A DNA stretch of 64,000 nt from Syngnathus acus (Eukaryota; Chordata; Actinopteri; Syngnathiformes; Syngnathidae), in the NCBI RefSeq assembly GCF_901709675.1, contig NC_051103.1, positions 4,635,501 to 4,699,500 of the forward strand, given 5' to 3'. The notes under the pieces are model-generated. The model searched no databases. It saw only the letters and a list, made by a program, of their open reading frames with translations, and was not told where the DNA came from. The translations under genes and the position numbers were made by a program. Positions 63,959 to 64,000 of this stretch are shown piece after piece. The stretch's first letter is position 1; each line of letters opens with the position of its first letter.

Positions 63959-64000
63959 CTGGGGAGGCAAGACACGCACATACATAAATCAGAACCCAAA

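Overview
The window is nuclear DNA from a teleost fish. The evidence is vertebrate genes with short GT-AG introns, family lengths close to the zebrafish and human proteins, fish-type non-autonomous hAT elements, and small simple-sequence tracts throughout. I cannot name the species. Exon boundaries were read by eye from splice sites, reading phase and remembered family sequences, and every gene model below keeps phase across all of its introns.

Layout: (1) 0.4-6 kb, + strand: stub1 (CHIP ubiquitin ligase) and a CRP/SAP-like pentraxin. (2) 6-16.7 kb: a gene desert without a convincing ORF. (3) 16.7-21.6 kb: prr35, a C2H2-like nuclear factor related to ZNF750, with a TATA-box promoter and probable non-coding 5' exons. 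(4) 22.5-35.9 kb: a large imperfect inverted repeat. Its inner parts are two oppositely oriented minisatellite arrays (about 2.1 and 4.0 kb) around a short spacer. Its arms carry a CRE- and YY1-bearing candidate promoter with a candidate small spliced gene (left copy intact, right copy broken), paired tRNA-like modules, GC-box tandem repeats and CTCF-like motifs. (5) 37-44 kb: ndel1 (+), ascc1 (-) and anapc16 (+); the last two share a bidirectional promoter. (6) 47-53.2 kb: ddit4 (+) and dnajb12 (-). (7) 54.4-64 kb: scd (+) and the 3' part of sec31b (-), which runs off the right edge.

By established human map positions, stub1 and prr35 belong to the 16p13.3 block, ndel1 to 17p13.1, ascc1-anapc16-ddit4-dnajb12 to 10q22.1 (same order and strands here), and scd-sec31b to 10q24.3. 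The inverted repeat lies exactly between the 16p-like block and the ndel1/10q-like block.

The genes are housekeeping and stress genes rather than one pathway: protein quality control (stub1, dnajb12), innate recognition (pentraxin), dynein/centrosome function (ndel1), alkylation repair and transcription (ascc1), APC/C (anapc16), mTORC1 restraint under stress (ddit4), lipid desaturation (scd) and COPII export (sec31b). The unexplained part of the window is the 13.4 kb inverted repeat, and most findings concern it.
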